The notes under the pieces: model-generated
Told to the model about the DNA's origin: nothing
Database searches by the model: none
What the model saw: only the letters and a program-made list of their open reading frames with translations
Source: Streptomyces sp. MMBL 11-1
GTDB lineage: Bacteria > Actinomycetota > Actinomycetes > Streptomycetales > Streptomycetaceae
Length of the DNA: 64,000 nucleotides
NCBI RefSeq assembly: GCF_028622875.1
Contig: NZ_CP117709.1
Location: forward strand, 4,839,001 to 4,903,000
Direction: 5' to 3'
Program-made: the position numbers and the translations under genes
Part shown: piece by piece, positions 9,287-19,459 of the stretch
How the letters are laid out: each line of letters starts with the position of its first letter
Numbering within the stretch: the first letter of the stretch is position 1

Positions 9287-9568
9287 ATGCCGCGCAGTCT
9301 CAAGAAGGGGCCCTTCGTCGACGGCCACCTCATCAAGAAGGTGGACGTACAGAACGAGGCAGGCACCAAGAACGTCATCAAGACCTGGTCCCGTCGCTCG
9401 ATGATCGTCCCGGCCATGCTGGGTCACACCATCGCGGTGCACAACGGCAAGATCCACGTCCCGGTGTTCGTCACCGAGTCGATGGTCGGCCACAAGCTCG
9501 GCGAGTTCTCGCCGACTCGCACCTTCCGCGGCCACGTCAAGGACGACCGGAAGTCGAAGCGCCGCTAG
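9287..9568 (+). CDS. rpsS: 30S ribosomal protein S19
   Basis: A 93-residue S19, family length. It starts [15 protein letters not shown] and holds the [21 protein letters not shown] core that binds the 30S head with S13. The spacing to rplV is short. Confidence 0.98.
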   Translation: MPRSLKKGPFVDGHLIKKVDVQNEAGTKNVIKTWSRRSMIVPAMLGHTIAVHNGKIHVPVFVTESMVGHKLGEFSPTRTFRGHVKDDRKSKRR

Positions 9569-9610
9569 CGCGGGGTGGAAACGACTATGACTTACACCGA
9601 AGGGACAACC

Positions 9611-9958
9611 ATGGAAGCCAGGGCCCAGGCGCGGTACATCCGCGTCACGCCCATGAAGGCCCGCCGAGTGGTGGACCTCATCCGTGGCATGGATGCCACG
9701 GAGGCTCAGGCGGTCCTGCGTTTCGCCCCGCAGGCCGCGAGCGTGCCGGTTGGCAAGGTGCTGGACAGCGCCATCGCCAACGCTGCACACAACTACGACC
9801 ACACCGACGCCTCTTCGCTGGTCATCAGCGAGGCGTACGTGGACGAGGGCCCGACCCTGAAGCGGTTCCGTCCGCGTGCTCAGGGCCGTGCCTACCGGAT
9901 CCGTAAGCGGACCAGCCACATCACCGTGGTCGTCAGCAGCAAGGAAGGAACCCGGTAA
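9611..9958 (+). CDS. rplV: 50S ribosomal protein L22
   Basis: A 115-residue L22. I start it at ATG 9611 ([12 protein letters not shown]), preceded by an AAGGGA ribosome binding site; two in-frame ATGs at 9587 and 9575 would add up to 12 residues and remain possible. The core includes [13 protein letters not shown] and a C-terminal beta-hairpin region ([21 protein letters not shown]) that lines the tunnel near the macrolide site. Its stop overlaps rpsC (TAATG). Confidence 0.95.
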   Translation: MEARAQARYIRVTPMKARRVVDLIRGMDATEAQAVLRFAPQAASVPVGKVLDSAIANAAHNYDHTDASSLVISEAYVDEGPTLKRFRPRAQGRAYRIRKRTSHITVVVSSKEGTR

Positions 9959-10797
9959 TGGGCCAGAAGGTAAACCCGCACGGGTTCCGGCTCGGCATCA
10001 CCACGGACTTCAAGTCCCGCTGGTACGCCGACAAGCTGTACAAGGACTACGTCAAGGAAGACGTCGCCATTCGTCGCATGATGACGAAGGGCATGGAGCG
10101 GGCCGGCATCTCGAAGGTCGAGATCGAGCGCACCCGCGACCGCGTCCGCGTTGACATCCACACCGCCCGCCCGGGCATCGTCATCGGTCGCCGCGGCGCC
10201 GAGGCCGATCGCATCCGCGGCGAGCTGGAGAAGCTGACCGGCAAGCAGGTCCAGCTGAACATCCTCGAGGTCAAGAACCCCGAGGTGGACGCTCAGCTGG
10301 TGGCCCAGGCCGTCGCCGAGCAGCTCTCCTCCCGCGTCTCCTTCCGTCGTGCCATGCGCAAGAGCATGCAGAGCTCGATGAAGGCCGGCGCCAAGGGCAT
10401 CAAGATCCAGTGCGGCGGTCGCCTCGGCGGCGCCGAGATGTCCCGCTCGGAGTTCTACCGCGAGGGCCGTGTGCCCCTGCACACCCTCCGCGCGAACGTG
10501 GACTACGGCTTCTTCGAGGCCAAGACGACCTTCGGCCGCATCGGCGTGAAGGTCTGGATCTACAAGGGCGACGTCAAGAACATCGCCGAGGTTCGCGCCG
10601 AGAACGCCGCGGCCCGTGCCGGCAACCGTCCGGCTCGTGGCGGCACCGACCGCCCGGCCGGCCGTGGTGGCGGCCGTGGTGGCGAGCGTGGCGGTCGCGG
10701 TCGTAAGCCGCAGCAGTCGCCGGCAGCCGAGGCCCCCAAGGCCGACGCCCCCGCCGCCGCTGCTCCGGCGGCTGAGAGCACCGGAACGGAGGCCTGA
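9958..10797 (+). CDS. rpsC: 30S ribosomal protein S3
   Basis: A 279-residue S3. It has the N-terminal [13 protein letters not shown] segment, the KH-type RNA-binding motif ([19 protein letters not shown]) and the C-terminal S3 domain. Beyond the usual core it carries a low-complexity tail: an Arg/Gly-rich stretch (about 222-252) followed by an Ala/Pro-rich one. Such tails are common in actinobacterial S3 proteins and are likely disordered. S3 forms part of the mRNA entry channel. Confidence 0.97.
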   Translation: MGQKVNPHGFRLGITTDFKSRWYADKLYKDYVKEDVAIRRMMTKGMERAGISKVEIERTRDRVRVDIHTARPGIVIGRRGAEADRIRGELEKLTGKQVQLNILEVKNPEVDAQLVAQAVAEQLSSRVSFRRAMRKSMQSSMKAGAKGIKIQCGGRLGGAEMSRSEFYREGRVPLHTLRANVDYGFFEAKTTFGRIGVKVWIYKGDVKNIAEVRAENAAARAGNRPARGGTDRPAGRGGGRGGERGGRGRKPQQSPAAEAPKADAPAAAAPAAESTGTEA

Positions 10798-10802
10798 CCG
10801 AA

Positions 10803-11222
10803 ATGCTGATCCCCCGTAGGGTCAAGCACCGCAAGCAGCACCACCCGAAGCGCAGCGGTATGTCCAAGGGTGGCACGCAGGTTGCGTTCGGCGAGTACGG
10901 CATCCAGGCGCTGACCCCGGCGTACGTGACGAACCGTCAGATCGAGTCCGCTCGTATCGCGATGACCCGTCACATCAAGCGTGGCGGCAAGGTCTGGATC
11001 AACATCTACCCGGACCGCCCCCTCACGAAGAAGCCCGCCGAGACCCGCATGGGTTCCGGTAAGGGTTCTCCCGAGTGGTGGATCGCGAACGTCAAGCCGG
11101 GTCGGGTGATGTTCGAGCTGTCCTACCCGAACGAGAAGATTGCTCGTGAGGCGCTCACCCGCGCTGCTCACAAGCTTCCGATGAAGTGCCGGATCGTTCG
11201 GCGCGAGGCAGGTGAGTCGTGA
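10803..11222 (+). CDS. rplP: 50S ribosomal protein L16
   Basis: A 139-residue L16. Conserved stretches are [41 protein letters not shown] and [10 protein letters not shown] at the end. It binds near the A-site tRNA elbow. The stop TGA overlaps the rpmC start. Confidence 0.98.
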   Translation: MLIPRRVKHRKQHHPKRSGMSKGGTQVAFGEYGIQALTPAYVTNRQIESARIAMTRHIKRGGKVWINIYPDRPLTKKPAETRMGSGKGSPEWWIANVKPGRVMFELSYPNEKIAREALTRAAHKLPMKCRIVRREAGES

Positions 11223-11446
11223 TGTCGGCCGGTACCAAGGCGTCCGAGCTGCGCGAGCTGGGCGACGAGGAGCTCCTCAACAAGCTCCGCGAAGCCAAGG
11301 AAGAGCTGTTCAACCTCCGCTTCCAGGCGGCGACGGGTCAGCTCGAGAACCACGGCCGGCTCAAGTCCGTCCGTAAGGACATCGCCCGGATCTACACCCT
11401 GATGCGTGAGCGCGAGCTGGGCATCGAGACGGTGGAGAGCGCCTGA
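11222..11446 (+). CDS. rpmC: 50S ribosomal protein L29
   Basis: A 74-residue L29, two long helices ([20 protein letters not shown] and the C-terminal [16 protein letters not shown]). The ATG at 11222 overlaps the rplP stop by one base; a GTG directly before it is a less likely start. It lies by the tunnel exit next to L23. It overlaps rpsQ by one base. Confidence 0.96.
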   Translation: MSAGTKASELRELGDEELLNKLREAKEELFNLRFQAATGQLENHGRLKSVRKDIARIYTLMRERELGIETVESA

Positions 11447-11730
11447 TGAGCGAGAAGACTGTGACTGAGACGAACACCGACCGCGGTTTCCGCAAGACCC
11501 GTGAGGGTCTGGTCGTCAGCGACAAGATGGACAAGACCGTCGTCGTCGCTGTCGAGGACCGCGTGAAGCACGCGCTGTACGGCAAGGTCATCCGCCGTAC
11601 GAACAAGCTCAAGGCCCACGACGAGCAGAACAGTGCCGGCGTCGGCGACCGCGTCATCATCATGGAGACGCGTCCGCTGTCCGCCTCGAAGCGCTGGCGC
11701 ATCGTCGAGATCCTCGAGAAGGCCAAGTAA
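11446..11730 (+). CDS. rpsQ: 30S ribosomal protein S17
   Basis: A 94-residue S17, last gene of the S10 block. The OB-fold core is clear: [22 protein letters not shown] and [22 protein letters not shown]. It binds helix 11 of 16S rRNA early in assembly. A 107-base gap with a hairpin follows before rplN. Confidence 0.97.
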   Translation: MSEKTVTETNTDRGFRKTREGLVVSDKMDKTVVVAVEDRVKHALYGKVIRRTNKLKAHDEQNSAGVGDRVIIMETRPLSASKRWRIVEILEKAK

Positions 11731-11775
11731 TTCCTGAGGGATTCTCCCCTCGGGTCAGTTCCGCCAGGCTCGGTG

Positions 11776-11805
11776 GGGTGCCTCCCCGGTAACGGAGAGG
11801 CACCC
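11776..11805 (+). terminator. Hairpin between the S10 and spc blocks
   Basis: GGGTGCCTC (11776-11784) pairs with GAGGCACCC (11797-11805) around a 12-base loop. With no T-tract it may be a processing or attenuation site between rpsQ and rplN rather than a full stop. Confidence 0.5.
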
Positions 11806-11837
11806 GCCGGGAACCGGCAGACGATCAGGAGATAGAC

Positions 11838-12206
11838 GTGATCCAGCAGGAGTCGCGACTGCGCGTCGCCGACAACACGGGTGCGAAGGAAATTCTCACC
11901 ATTCGTGTTCTCGGTGGCTCGGGTCGCCGCTACGCGGGTATCGGTGACGTCATCGTCGCCACCGTCAAGGACGCGATCCCCGGTGGCAACGTGAAGAAGG
12001 GTGACGTCGTCAAGGCCGTCATCGTTCGCACCGTCAAGGAGCGTCGTCGTCAGGATGGCTCGTACATCCGCTTCGACGAGAACGCCGCCGTCATTCTGAA
12101 GAACGACGGCGACCCCCGCGGCACCCGCATCTTCGGCCCGGTGGGCCGGGAGCTGCGCGAGAAGAAGTTCATGAAGATCATCTCGCTCGCGCCGGAGGTG
12201 CTGTAA
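11838..12206 (+). CDS. rplN: 50S ribosomal protein L14
   Basis: A 122-residue L14 starting at GTG with AGGAG at 11827-11831. It has the family start [18 protein letters not shown] and the [17 protein letters not shown] and [25 protein letters not shown] blocks. It bridges 50S to 30S (bridge B8). First gene of the spc block. Confidence 0.98.
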   Translation: MIQQESRLRVADNTGAKEILTIRVLGGSGRRYAGIGDVIVATVKDAIPGGNVKKGDVVKAVIVRTVKERRRQDGSYIRFDENAAVILKNDGDPRGTRIFGPVGRELREKKFMKIISLAPEVL

Positions 12207-12208
12207 GC

Positions 12209-12532
12209 ATGAAGATCAAGAAGGGCGACCTGGTTCAGGTCATCACCGGTAAGGACAAGGGCAAGCAGGGCAAGGTCATCGTGGCCTACCCCGCCCAGGA
12301 CCGCGTCCTCGTCGAGGGTGTCAACCGGGTCAAGAAGCACACCAAGGCCGGTCAGACGGCTCGCGGTTCGCAGACGGGTGGCATTGTCACCACCGAGGCC
12401 CCGATCCACATCAGCAACGTTCAGCTGGTCGTGGAGAAGGACGGCAACAAGGTTGTCACCCGCGTCGGCTACCGCTTTGACGACGAGGGCAACAAGATCC
12501 GCGTTGCCAAGCGGACCGGTGAGGACATCTGA
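12209..12532 (+). CDS. rplX: 50S ribosomal protein L24
   Basis: A 107-residue L24 with the KOW motif at the N-terminus ([20 protein letters not shown]) and the [12 protein letters not shown] segment. An assembly initiator of the 50S subunit. Two bases separate it from rplN, and its stop overlaps rplE by one base. Confidence 0.97.
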   Translation: MKIKKGDLVQVITGKDKGKQGKVIVAYPAQDRVLVEGVNRVKKHTKAGQTARGSQTGGIVTTEAPIHISNVQLVVEKDGNKVVTRVGYRFDDEGNKIRVAKRTGEDI

Positions 12533-13089
12533 TGACTGCCACCACTGCGCCGCGTCTCAAGACGCGCTACCGCGAGGAAATCGCCGGCAAGCTGCGTGAG
12601 GAGTTCTCGTACGAGAACGTCATGCAGGTTCCCGGTCTGGTCAAGATCGTGGTCAACATGGGTGTGGGCGACGCCGCCCGCGACTCCAAGCTGATCGACG
12701 GTGCCGTCAAGGACCTCACCACGATCACCGGCCAGAAGCCGGCCGTCACGAAGGCCCGCAAGTCCATCGCGCAGTTCAAGCTGCGCGAGGGCCAGCCGAT
12801 CGGCTGCCACGTCACCCTCCGCGGTGACCGGATGTGGGAGTTCCTGGACCGTACGCTGTCGCTCGCGCTTCCGCGTATCCGTGACTTCCGTGGCCTGTCG
12901 CCGAAGCAGTTCGACGGCCGTGGCAACTACACCTTCGGTCTCACGGAGCAGGTCATGTTCCACGAGATCGACCAGGACAAGATCGACCGGGTCCGGGGCA
13001 TGGACATCACCGTGGTCACCACGGCGACCAACGACGACGAGGGTCGTGCCCTCCTTCGTCACCTCGGCTTCCCGTTCAAGGAGAACTGA
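12532..13089 (+). CDS. rplE: 50S ribosomal protein L5
   Basis: A 185-residue L5 that binds 5S rRNA. Conserved blocks: [36 protein letters not shown], and [15 protein letters not shown] [20 protein letters not shown], then [16 protein letters not shown] at the end. Confidence 0.98.
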   Translation: MTATTAPRLKTRYREEIAGKLREEFSYENVMQVPGLVKIVVNMGVGDAARDSKLIDGAVKDLTTITGQKPAVTKARKSIAQFKLREGQPIGCHVTLRGDRMWEFLDRTLSLALPRIRDFRGLSPKQFDGRGNYTFGLTEQVMFHEIDQDKIDRVRGMDITVVTTATNDDEGRALLRHLGFPFKEN

Positions 13090-13091
13090 CC

Positions 13092-13277
13092 GTGGCGAAG
13101 AAGGCTCTGATCGCTAAGGCCGCCCGTAAGCCGAAGTTCGGCGTGCGCGGGTACACCCGCTGCCAGCGCTGCGGCCGGCCCCACTCCGTCTACCGCAAGT
13201 TCGGCCTGTGCCGCGTGTGCCTTCGTGAGATGGCTCACCGTGGCGAGCTGCCGGGCGTGACCAAGAGCTCCTGGTAA
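13092..13277 (+). CDS. rpsN: 30S ribosomal protein S14, zinc-binding type Z
   Basis: A 61-residue S14 starting at GTG. Four cysteines in two CxxC pairs ([20 protein letters not shown]) form the zinc ribbon, marking the type Z form. Streptomyces often carry a second, zinc-free S14 elsewhere under zinc control; none is in this window. The start codon follows the rplE stop by two bases. Confidence 0.97.
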   Translation: MAKKALIAKAARKPKFGVRGYTRCQRCGRPHSVYRKFGLCRVCLREMAHRGELPGVTKSSW

Positions 13278-13280
13278 CTC

Positions 13281-13302
13281 CCCTCTGCCCTCGGGCAAAG
13301 GG
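13281..13302 (+). terminator. Hairpin after rpsN
   Basis: CCCTCTGCCC (13281-13290) pairs with GGGCAAAGGG (13293-13302) with one mismatch, just after the rpsN stop. The 224-base gap to rpsH holds no gene; the stem may attenuate or process the long transcript. Confidence 0.45.
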
Positions 13303-13501
13303 AAGTTCCGGAGACTCTCGGTAAGCATCTGGGTCGGCAGGAGCCCGTCCTTTCATGCCGTAGGCTTGAAGGGTTGGGCGCCTGCCGCCCACGACCGACT
13401 TACTACGCCGTAGGTCCCCGCACCGCACCCGTCCCGCCACTGAGTGGGGAGAGGGATGGCGCATACAGGAAACCCCGGCGAGAGAGGCCGAAGGCCAACT
13501 C

Positions 13502-13900
13502 ATGACCATGACTGATCCCATCGCAGACATGCTCACGCGTCTGCGTAACGCGAACTCGGCATATCACGACGATGTCTCGATGCCGCACAGCAAGATCAAG
13601 TCGCACATCGCGGAGATCCTCCAGCAGGAGGGCTTCATCACCGGCTGGAAGGTCGAGGACGCCGAGGTCGGCAAGAACCTCGTCCTCGAGCTGAAGTTCG
13701 GCCCGAACCGCGAGCGCTCGATCGCCGGCATCAAGCGGATTTCGAAGCCGGGTCTGCGTGTATACGCAAAGTCCACCAACCTGCCGAAGGTCCTCGGCGG
13801 TCTGGGCGTGGCGATCATCTCCACGTCCCACGGCCTCCTGACCGGCCAGCAGGCAGGCAAGAAGGGCGTAGGTGGGGAAGTCCTCGCCTACGTCTGGTAG
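13502..13900 (+). CDS. rpsH: 30S ribosomal protein S8
   Basis: A 132-residue S8. It begins [18 protein letters not shown] and ends with the conserved [19 protein letters not shown]...GGEVLAYVW. It binds the central domain of 16S rRNA; in enterics S8 is the feedback repressor of the spc operon. A GAGAG-type ribosome binding site lies upstream. Confidence 0.98.
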   Translation: MTMTDPIADMLTRLRNANSAYHDDVSMPHSKIKSHIAEILQQEGFITGWKVEDAEVGKNLVLELKFGPNRERSIAGIKRISKPGLRVYAKSTNLPKVLGGLGVAIISTSHGLLTGQQAGKKGVGGEVLAYVW

Positions 13901-13921
13901 TCGGGAAAGGAAGGAAAGCTC

Positions 13922-14461
13922 ATGTCGCGAATCGGCAAGCTCCCCATCCAGGTTCCCGCCGGTGTGGACGTCACCATCGATGGCCGTACGGTCGCCGTGA
14001 AGGGCCCCAAGGGTTCCCTCACGCACACCGTTGCCGCGCCGATCGAGGTCTCCAAGGGTGAGGACGGCGTGCTCAACGTCTCCCGCCCGAACGACGAGCG
14101 TCAGAACAAGGCCCTCCACGGCCTGTCCCGCACGCTGGTGGCGAACATGATCACCGGTGTGACCACGGGTTACAGCAAGGCGCTCGAGATCAGCGGTGTC
14201 GGTTACCGCGTCCAGGCGAAGGGCTCCAACCTGGAGTTCGCCCTGGGCTACAGCCACCCGATCCTCATCGAGGCTCCGGAAGGCATCACCTTCAAGGTCG
14301 AGTCGCCCACGAAGCTCAGCGTCGAGGGCATCGACAAGCAGAAGGTCGGCGAGGTAGCCGCCAACATCCGCAAGCTGCGGAAGCCCGACCCGTACAAGGC
14401 CAAGGGCGTCAAGTACGCGGGCGAGGTCATCCGCCGCAAGGTCGGAAAGGCTGGTAAGTAG
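13922..14461 (+). CDS. rplF: 50S ribosomal protein L6
   Basis: A 179-residue L6 with its two related domains; [15 protein letters not shown] at the start and [21 protein letters not shown] near the end are family signatures. It lies by the sarcin-ricin loop. AAGGAAAG precedes the ATG. Confidence 0.98.
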   Translation: MSRIGKLPIQVPAGVDVTIDGRTVAVKGPKGSLTHTVAAPIEVSKGEDGVLNVSRPNDERQNKALHGLSRTLVANMITGVTTGYSKALEISGVGYRVQAKGSNLEFALGYSHPILIEAPEGITFKVESPTKLSVEGIDKQKVGEVAANIRKLRKPDPYKAKGVKYAGEVIRRKVGKAGK

Positions 14462-14463
14462 CC

Positions 14464-14847
14464 ATGGCATACGGTGTGAAGATCGCCAAGGGCGACGCGT
14501 ACAAGCGTGCCGCCCTCAAGCGCCGCCACATCCGCGTCCGCAAGCACATCTCCGGCTCGCCGGAGCGTCCTCGCTTGGTCGTGACGCGTTCCAACCGCCA
14601 CATCGTGGCCCAGGTCATCGACGACATCGCGGGCCACACGCTCGCGTCGGCGTCGACCCTGGACACCTCGATCCGTGGTGGCGAGGGTGACAAGAGCGCC
14701 CAGGCCCAGCAGGTCGGCGCCCTGGTCGCCGAGCGTGCGAAGGCTGCAGGCGTCGAGGCCGTCGTGTTTGACCGCGGTGGTAACCAGTACGCCGGGCGGA
14801 TTGCCGCTCTGGCTGACGCCGCCCGTGAAGCCGGGCTGAAGTTCTAA
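14464..14847 (+). CDS. rplR: 50S ribosomal protein L18
   Basis: A 127-residue L18, 5S rRNA binder. Signatures: [28 protein letters not shown] and [25 protein letters not shown]. Two bases after rplF. Confidence 0.97.
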   Translation: MAYGVKIAKGDAYKRAALKRRHIRVRKHISGSPERPRLVVTRSNRHIVAQVIDDIAGHTLASASTLDTSIRGGEGDKSAQAQQVGALVAERAKAAGVEAVVFDRGGNQYAGRIAALADAAREAGLKF

Positions 14848-14894
14848 GCCCCGGTTCCTACGCACAGCGTCCGTAACAGAGAGAGGTAATTCCA

Positions 14895-15497
14895 ATGGCT
14901 GGACCCCAGCGCCGCGGAAGCGGTGCCGGTGGCGGCGAGCGGCGGGACCGGAAGGGCCGTGACGGTGGCGCTGCCGCCGAGAAGACCGCGTACGTCGAGC
15001 GTGTCGTCGCGATCAACCGTGTCGCCAAGGTTGTGAAGGGTGGTCGTCGCTTCAGCTTCACCGCGCTGGTCGTGGTGGGCGATGGTGACGGCACCGTCGG
15101 TGTCGGATACGGCAAGGCCAAGGAAGTTCCCGCGGCCATCGCCAAGGGTGTCGAAGAGGCCAAGAAGAGCTTCTTCAAGGTCCCGCGCATCCAGGGCACC
15201 ATCCCTCACCCGATCACGGGCGAGAAGGCCGCGGGCGTCGTCCTGCTCAAGCCGGCTTCCCCCGGTACCGGCGTTATCGCCGGTGGCCCGGTGCGTGCCG
15301 TGCTCGAGTGCGCCGGCGTTCACGACATCCTGTCGAAGTCGCTTGGCTCGTCCAACGCGATCAACATCGTGCACGCGACCGTGGAGGCCCTGAAGGGCCT
15401 GCAGCGTCCCGAGGAGATCGCGGCCCGCCGCGGTCTGCCCCTCGAGGACGTCGCCCCCGCGGCCCTGCTGCGTGCACGTGCGGGAGCGGGTGCGTAA
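14895..15497 (+). CDS. rpsE: 30S ribosomal protein S5
   Basis: A 200-residue S5. A charged Gly/Arg-rich N-terminus ([20 protein letters not shown]) precedes the double-stranded-RNA-binding fold ([19 protein letters not shown]) and the C-terminal domain with [25 protein letters not shown]5 shapes decoding fidelity. It overlaps rpmD by one base. Confidence 0.98.
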   Translation: MAGPQRRGSGAGGGERRDRKGRDGGAAAEKTAYVERVVAINRVAKVVKGGRRFSFTALVVVGDGDGTVGVGYGKAKEVPAAIAKGVEEAKKSFFKVPRIQGTIPHPITGEKAAGVVLLKPASPGTGVIAGGPVRAVLECAGVHDILSKSLGSSNAINIVHATVEALKGLQRPEEIAARRGLPLEDVAPAALLRARAGAGA

Positions 15498-15679
15498 TGG
15501 CTCGCCTCAAGATCACGCAGACGAAGTCGTACATCGGCAGCAAGCAGAACCACCGCGACACCCTGCGTTCGCTCGGGCTCAAGCGCCTGAACGACTCGGT
15601 TGTCAAGGAGGACCGCCCCGAGTTCCGCGGAATGGTGCAGACCGTCCGCCACCTCGTGACGGTTGAGGAGGTTGACTGA
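15497..15679 (+). CDS. rpmD: 50S ribosomal protein L30
   Basis: A 60-residue L30: [20 protein letters not shown] and [25 protein letters not shown] 15497 overlaps the rpsE stop (TAATG); longer upstream frame is a shadow of rpsE. Confidence 0.97.
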   Translation: MARLKITQTKSYIGSKQNHRDTLRSLGLKRLNDSVVKEDRPEFRGMVQTVRHLVTVEEVD

Positions 15680-15680
15680 C

Positions 15681-16136
15681 ATGGCGGAGAACAGCCCGCT
15701 GAAGGCCCACAACCTCCGGCCTGCCCCGGGCGCCAAGACCGCCAAGACCCGTGTGGGTCGTGGTGAGGCGTCCAAGGGTAAGACCGCAGGCCGTGGTACC
15801 AAGGGTACGAAGGCTCGTTACCAGGTTCCGGAGCGCTTCGAGGGTGGCCAGATGCCCCTCCACATGCGTCTCCCGAAGCTCAAGGGCTTCAAGAACCCGT
15901 TCCGCACGGAGTACCAGGTCGTGAACCTGGACAAGCTCGCGACGCTCTACCCCGAGGGTGGAGAGGTCACGGTGGCCGACCTGGTCGCCAAGGGCGCTGT
16001 GCGCAACAACCACCTCGTCAAGGTCCTCGGACAGGGCGAGATCTCCGTGGCGCTGCAGGTTTCGGTTGACGCCGTCTCCGGCTCCGCCAAGGAGAAGATC
16101 ACCGCCGCCGGCGGTACGGTCACCGAGCTCGTCTGA
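15681..16136 (+). CDS. rplO: 50S ribosomal protein L15
   Basis: A 151-residue L15 starting at ATG 15681, just after the rpmD stop. The Gly/Lys-rich N-terminal extension ([19 protein letters not shown]) threads into 23S rRNA. The compact C-terminal domain ends VTAAGGTV-like [13 protein letters not shown] strong terminator follows, so secY has its own promoter. Confidence 0.97.
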   Translation: MAENSPLKAHNLRPAPGAKTAKTRVGRGEASKGKTAGRGTKGTKARYQVPERFEGGQMPLHMRLPKLKGFKNPFRTEYQVVNLDKLATLYPEGGEVTVADLVAKGAVRNNHLVKVLGQGEISVALQVSVDAVSGSAKEKITAAGGTVTELV

Positions 16137-16153
16137 GCCGCGGGACAGAACTG

Positions 16154-16198
16154 GGCCTGGCCGGCCGCCTCTTCGGAGGTGGCCGGCCAGGCCTTTTT
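16154..16198 (+). terminator. Rho-independent terminator after rplO
   Basis: GGCCTGGCCGGCC (16154-16166) pairs perfectly with 16181-16193; the inner bases add a CCTC/GAGG stem, and TTTTT follows (16194-16198). This is the clearest intrinsic terminator of the window and separates the spc block from secY. Confidence 0.9.
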
Positions 16199-16517
16199 CG
16201 TGTTTGTGCCGCTGTACGGGAACCGTAAAGGCTCGGGAAAGGTTGAACGGGTGTCCACCGCACCGGCGGTGGGGGAGCGGAGGGGCGTTCACGTCCCAAA
16301 TGGTGTGGCTTGGCCGGTCTTTCGCGGCGCGGGCCGGGAGGCGTGCCGTGCACCGGTGCGCGGTGCGTGTTTCCCGCCCAGTCCCCGGCCGGGTAGGGTG
16401 GCGCCGTTAATCTTTTGTGGCCTCCTTACGATGTAGGGCTGCCTTGTATCCGATCCCATCCAGTCCCATCCAGACCCGTCGCCTCTGACGCATAGCGCGG
16501 GGGTCGCAGGAGGCACC
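16199..16517 (+). promoter_or_regulatory. Gene-free region holding the secY promoter
   Basis: About 320 bases with no credible gene. TAGGGT at 16395-16400 is a candidate -10 box; no convincing -35 hexamer was found. secY is preceded by an AGGAGG ribosome binding site (16508-16513). Confidence 0.4.
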
Positions 16518-17831
16518 GTGTTCACCGCGTTCGCCCGAGCGTTCAAGACGCCCGACCTGCGCAAGAAGCTGCTCTTCACGCTCGGCATCATCGTGATCTA
16601 TCGGCTCGGGGCTCACGTCCCGGCCCCCGGCGTCGACTACACGAAGGTGCAGCAGTGCATCGACCAGGCCGACTCGGGTGGTCTCCTCGGTCTGATGCAG
16701 ATGTTCAGCGGTGGCGCCCTGCTGCAGATCACCATCTTCGCGCTCGGCATCATGCCGTACATCACGGCGAGCATCATTCTCCAGCTGCTGACCGTGGTGA
16801 TTCCACGCCTGGAAGCCCTGAAGAAGGAGGGGCAGTCCGGCACGGCGAAGATCACGCAGTACACGCGTTATCTGACGGTCGCGCTGGCCATCCTCCAGGG
16901 CACCGGCCTGGTGGCCACCGCCCGCAGCGGCGCGCTCTTCCAGAACTGCTCCGTGGCCGGCCAGATCGTCCCCGACAAATCGATCTTCACCACGGTCATC
17001 ATGGTCATCACGATGACCGCCGGTACGGCCGCCGTCATGTGGCTCGGTGAGCTGATCACCGACCGCGGCATCGGCAACGGCATGTCGATCCTGATGTTCA
17101 TCTCGATCGCCGCCACGTTCCCCGGCGCCCTGTGGGCCATCAAGGAGAGCGGCAAGCTGGCCGACGGCTGGATCGAGTTCGGCACGGTCATCCTCATCGG
17201 CTTCGTGATGGTCGGCCTCGTCGTCTTCGTCGAGCAGGCCCAGCGCCGGATCCCGGTGCAGTACGCGAAGCGCATGATCGGACGCAGGTCCTACGGCGGT
17301 ACGTCCACGTACATCCCGCTGAAGGTGAACCAGGCGGGTGTGATCCCGGTCATCTTCGCCTCGTCGCTGCTCTACATTCCCGCGCTGATCGTCCAGTTCT
17401 CGAACTCGCAGGCCGCCTGGGCGACCTGGATCACGGACAACTTCGTCGGGCAGAACGAGCCGTACTACATGGTGGCGTACTTCCTGCTGATCGTCTTCTT
17501 CGCCTTCTTCTATGTGGCCATCTCGTTCAACCCCGACGAGGTCGCCGACAACATGAAGAAGTATGGTGGCTTCATTCCGGGTATCCGCGCGGGTCGTCCT
17601 ACTGCCGAATACCTGAGCTACGTGCTCAACCGGATCACTTGGCCAGGCTCGCTGTACCTGGCCCTGATCGCTCTTGTGCCGACGATGGCGTTGGCGGGCT
17701 TCGGCGGTGCGAACGCGAACTTCCCGTTCGGCGGGACGAGCATCCTCATCATCGTGGGTGTGGGTCTGGAAACCGTGAAGCAGATCGAGAGTCAGCTCCA
17801 GCAGCGCAATTACGAAGGGTTCCTCCGCTGA
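16518..17831 (+). CDS. secY: Preprotein translocase subunit SecY
   Basis: A 437-residue inner-membrane protein, the channel of the Sec translocon, starting at GTG. Ten membrane helices can be seen; family blocks include LGIMPYITASIILQLL (TM2), the cytoplasmic loop before RGIGNGMSILMFISI, and FNPDEVADNMKKYGGFIPGIRAGRPTAEYL in the C-terminal half. adk follows with a one-base overlap (TGATG), the common secY-adk-map order. Confidence 0.98.
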   Translation: MFTAFARAFKTPDLRKKLLFTLGIIVIYRLGAHVPAPGVDYTKVQQCIDQADSGGLLGLMQMFSGGALLQITIFALGIMPYITASIILQLLTVVIPRLEALKKEGQSGTAKITQYTRYLTVALAILQGTGLVATARSGALFQNCSVAGQIVPDKSIFTTVIMVITMTAGTAAVMWLGELITDRGIGNGMSILMFISIAATFPGALWAIKESGKLADGWIEFGTVILIGFVMVGLVVFVEQAQRRIPVQYAKRMIGRRSYGGTSTYIPLKVNQAGVIPVIFASSLLYIPALIVQFSNSQAAWATWITDNFVGQNEPYYMVAYFLLIVFFAFFYVAISFNPDEVADNMKKYGGFIPGIRAGRPTAEYLSYVLNRITWPGSLYLALIALVPTMALAGFGGANANFPFGGTSILIIVGVGLETVKQIESQLQQRNYEGFLR

Positions 17832-18490
17832 TGCGAATCGTCCTCGTCGGGCCTCCGGGTGCCGGCAAGGGAACGCAGGCTGCGTACCTTGCTCACAACC
17901 TCTCGATTCCGCACATCGCCACGGGCGACCTCTTCCGCGCCAACATCAGCCAGGGCACCGACCTTGGCAAGCAGGCCCGTGCCTTCATGGACGCGGGCCA
18001 GCTGGTGCCGGACGAGGTCACCATCGGGATGGCCAAGGACCGTATGGCCCAGTCGGACGCCGCGGGCGGCTTCCTGCTGGACGGCTTCCCGCGGAATGTC
18101 GGTCAGGCCGAAGCCCTTGACGTGATGCTCAAGGACGAGGACGTGAAGCTCGACGCGGTCCTCGACCTGGAGGTCCCCGAGGACGAGGTCGTGAAGCGGA
18201 TCGCGGGCCGCCGCGTCTGCCGCAACGACAGCGCGCACGTCTTCCACCTGACGTACAACCCGCCGAAGACCGAGGGCGTCTGCGACGTCTGCGGCGGCGA
18301 GCTGTACCAGCGGGACGACGACAGCGAGGAGACGGTCCGTACCCGGCTGGAGGTCTACCACACGCAGACCGAGCCGATCATCGACTACTACCGGGCCCAG
18401 GGCCTGGTGGTGACCATCTCCGCGCTGGGCAAGGTCGCTGACGTGACCGCCCGCGCCATGGAGGCGCTGAAGGCCTCCGACGAGGGCTGA
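17831..18490 (+). CDS. adk: Adenylate kinase
   Basis: A 219-residue enzyme that interconverts ATP+AMP and 2 ADP in the cytoplasm. The P-loop is GPPGAGKGT (7-15), followed by the AMP site (ATGDLFRANI) and FLLDGFPRN. The lid is the long form with cysteines (VCRND, GVCDVCGGEL), but the first zinc knuckle CxxC is reduced to C-x-x-D, so a structural metal site may be partial. The ATG at 17831 is fixed by the secY overlap. Confidence 0.97.
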   Translation: MRIVLVGPPGAGKGTQAAYLAHNLSIPHIATGDLFRANISQGTDLGKQARAFMDAGQLVPDEVTIGMAKDRMAQSDAAGGFLLDGFPRNVGQAEALDVMLKDEDVKLDAVLDLEVPEDEVVKRIAGRRVCRNDSAHVFHLTYNPPKTEGVCDVCGGELYQRDDDSEETVRTRLEVYHTQTEPIIDYYRAQGLVVTISALGKVADVTARAMEALKASDEG

Positions 18491-18522
18491 GCGTCACCCC
18501 CGCACCACCCGTAGTGCAAGCC

Positions 18523-18550
18523 GGCCGCGGCGCCCCAGGGCGCCGCGGCC
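18523..18550 (+). terminator. Hairpin between adk and map
   Basis: GGCCGCGGCGCC (18523-18534) pairs perfectly with 18539-18550 around a 4-base loop. No T-tract. It separates adk from map by structure, so partial termination is likely. Confidence 0.65.
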
Positions 18551-18622
18551 GACTGCTTGCCCCCGTATCGTTGAACACGCCGAGCCGTACCCTCCACCGT
18601 CGATGCAGAGAGGCGCCGAGCA

Positions 18623-19459
18623 ATGGTGCAGATCAAGACCCCCGAGCAGATCGCGAAGATGCGCGAGGCGGGCCTGGTGGTCGCTGCCATGCACGCCGCC
18701 ACCCGTGAGGCCGCCGTTCCCGGGGCCACCACGCACGACCTGGACCAGGTCGCCCGCAAGGTGATCGCCGATCACGGCGCGAAGTCGAACTTCCTCGGCT
18801 ACGGCGGGTTCCCCGCGACCATCTGCACCTCGGTCAACGAGGTCGTCGTCCACGGCATCCCGGACGAGAAGACGGTCCTCAAGGACGGCGACATCATCTC
18901 GATCGACGCCGGCGCGATCGTCGACGGCTGGCACGGCGACGCGGCGTACACGGCCTTCGTGGGCACCGGTCACGCTCCGGAGCTGGTCGAGCTGTCCCGG
19001 GTGACCGAGGAGTCCATGTGGGCCGGGATCGCCGCGATGAAGGTGAACAACCGCCTCGTCGACATCTCCCGGGCGATCGAGTCCTACATCCGCCGCCAGC
19101 CCCGCCCGGCGACCGGGAAGTACGGGATCATCGAGGACTTCGGCGGTCATGGCATCGGCACCGAGATGCACATGGACCCGCACCTGCTGAACTACGTCTC
19201 CCGCAAGCGCGGCAAGGGCATCAAGCTGGTCCCGGGCGTCTGCCTGGCGATCGAGCCCATGGTCTCGCTCGGCACGGCGCGGACGGAGACCCTGAGCGAT
19301 GACTGGACGGTCATCACGACGGACGGCACCTGGTCCTCGCACTGGGAGCACTCCATCGCGCTGACCGAGCAGGGCCCGCTGGTCCTGACCGCCCCGGACT
19401 GCGGCAGGGCGAAGCTCGCGGAGTACGGGGTCGAGGCGGCTCCCGACCCTCTCGGGTGA
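18623..19459 (+). CDS. map: Methionine aminopeptidase, type I
   Basis: A 278-residue enzyme removing the initiator Met from new proteins. All metal ligands are present: D95 (SIDAG), D106 (HGDAAYT), H176 (GHGIG), E211 (AIEPM) and E242 (WEHS), plus H77 of the active site. Its last 34 bases, stop included, are part of a 42-bp sequence repeated 125 bases downstream. Confidence 0.97.
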   Translation: MVQIKTPEQIAKMREAGLVVAAMHAATREAAVPGATTHDLDQVARKVIADHGAKSNFLGYGGFPATICTSVNEVVVHGIPDEKTVLKDGDIISIDAGAIVDGWHGDAAYTAFVGTGHAPELVELSRVTEESMWAGIAAMKVNNRLVDISRAIESYIRRQPRPATGKYGIIEDFGGHGIGTEMHMDPHLLNYVSRKRGKGIKLVPGVCLAIEPMVSLGTARTETLSDDWTVITTDGTWSSHWEHSIALTEQGPLVLTAPDCGRAKLAEYGVEAAPDPLG

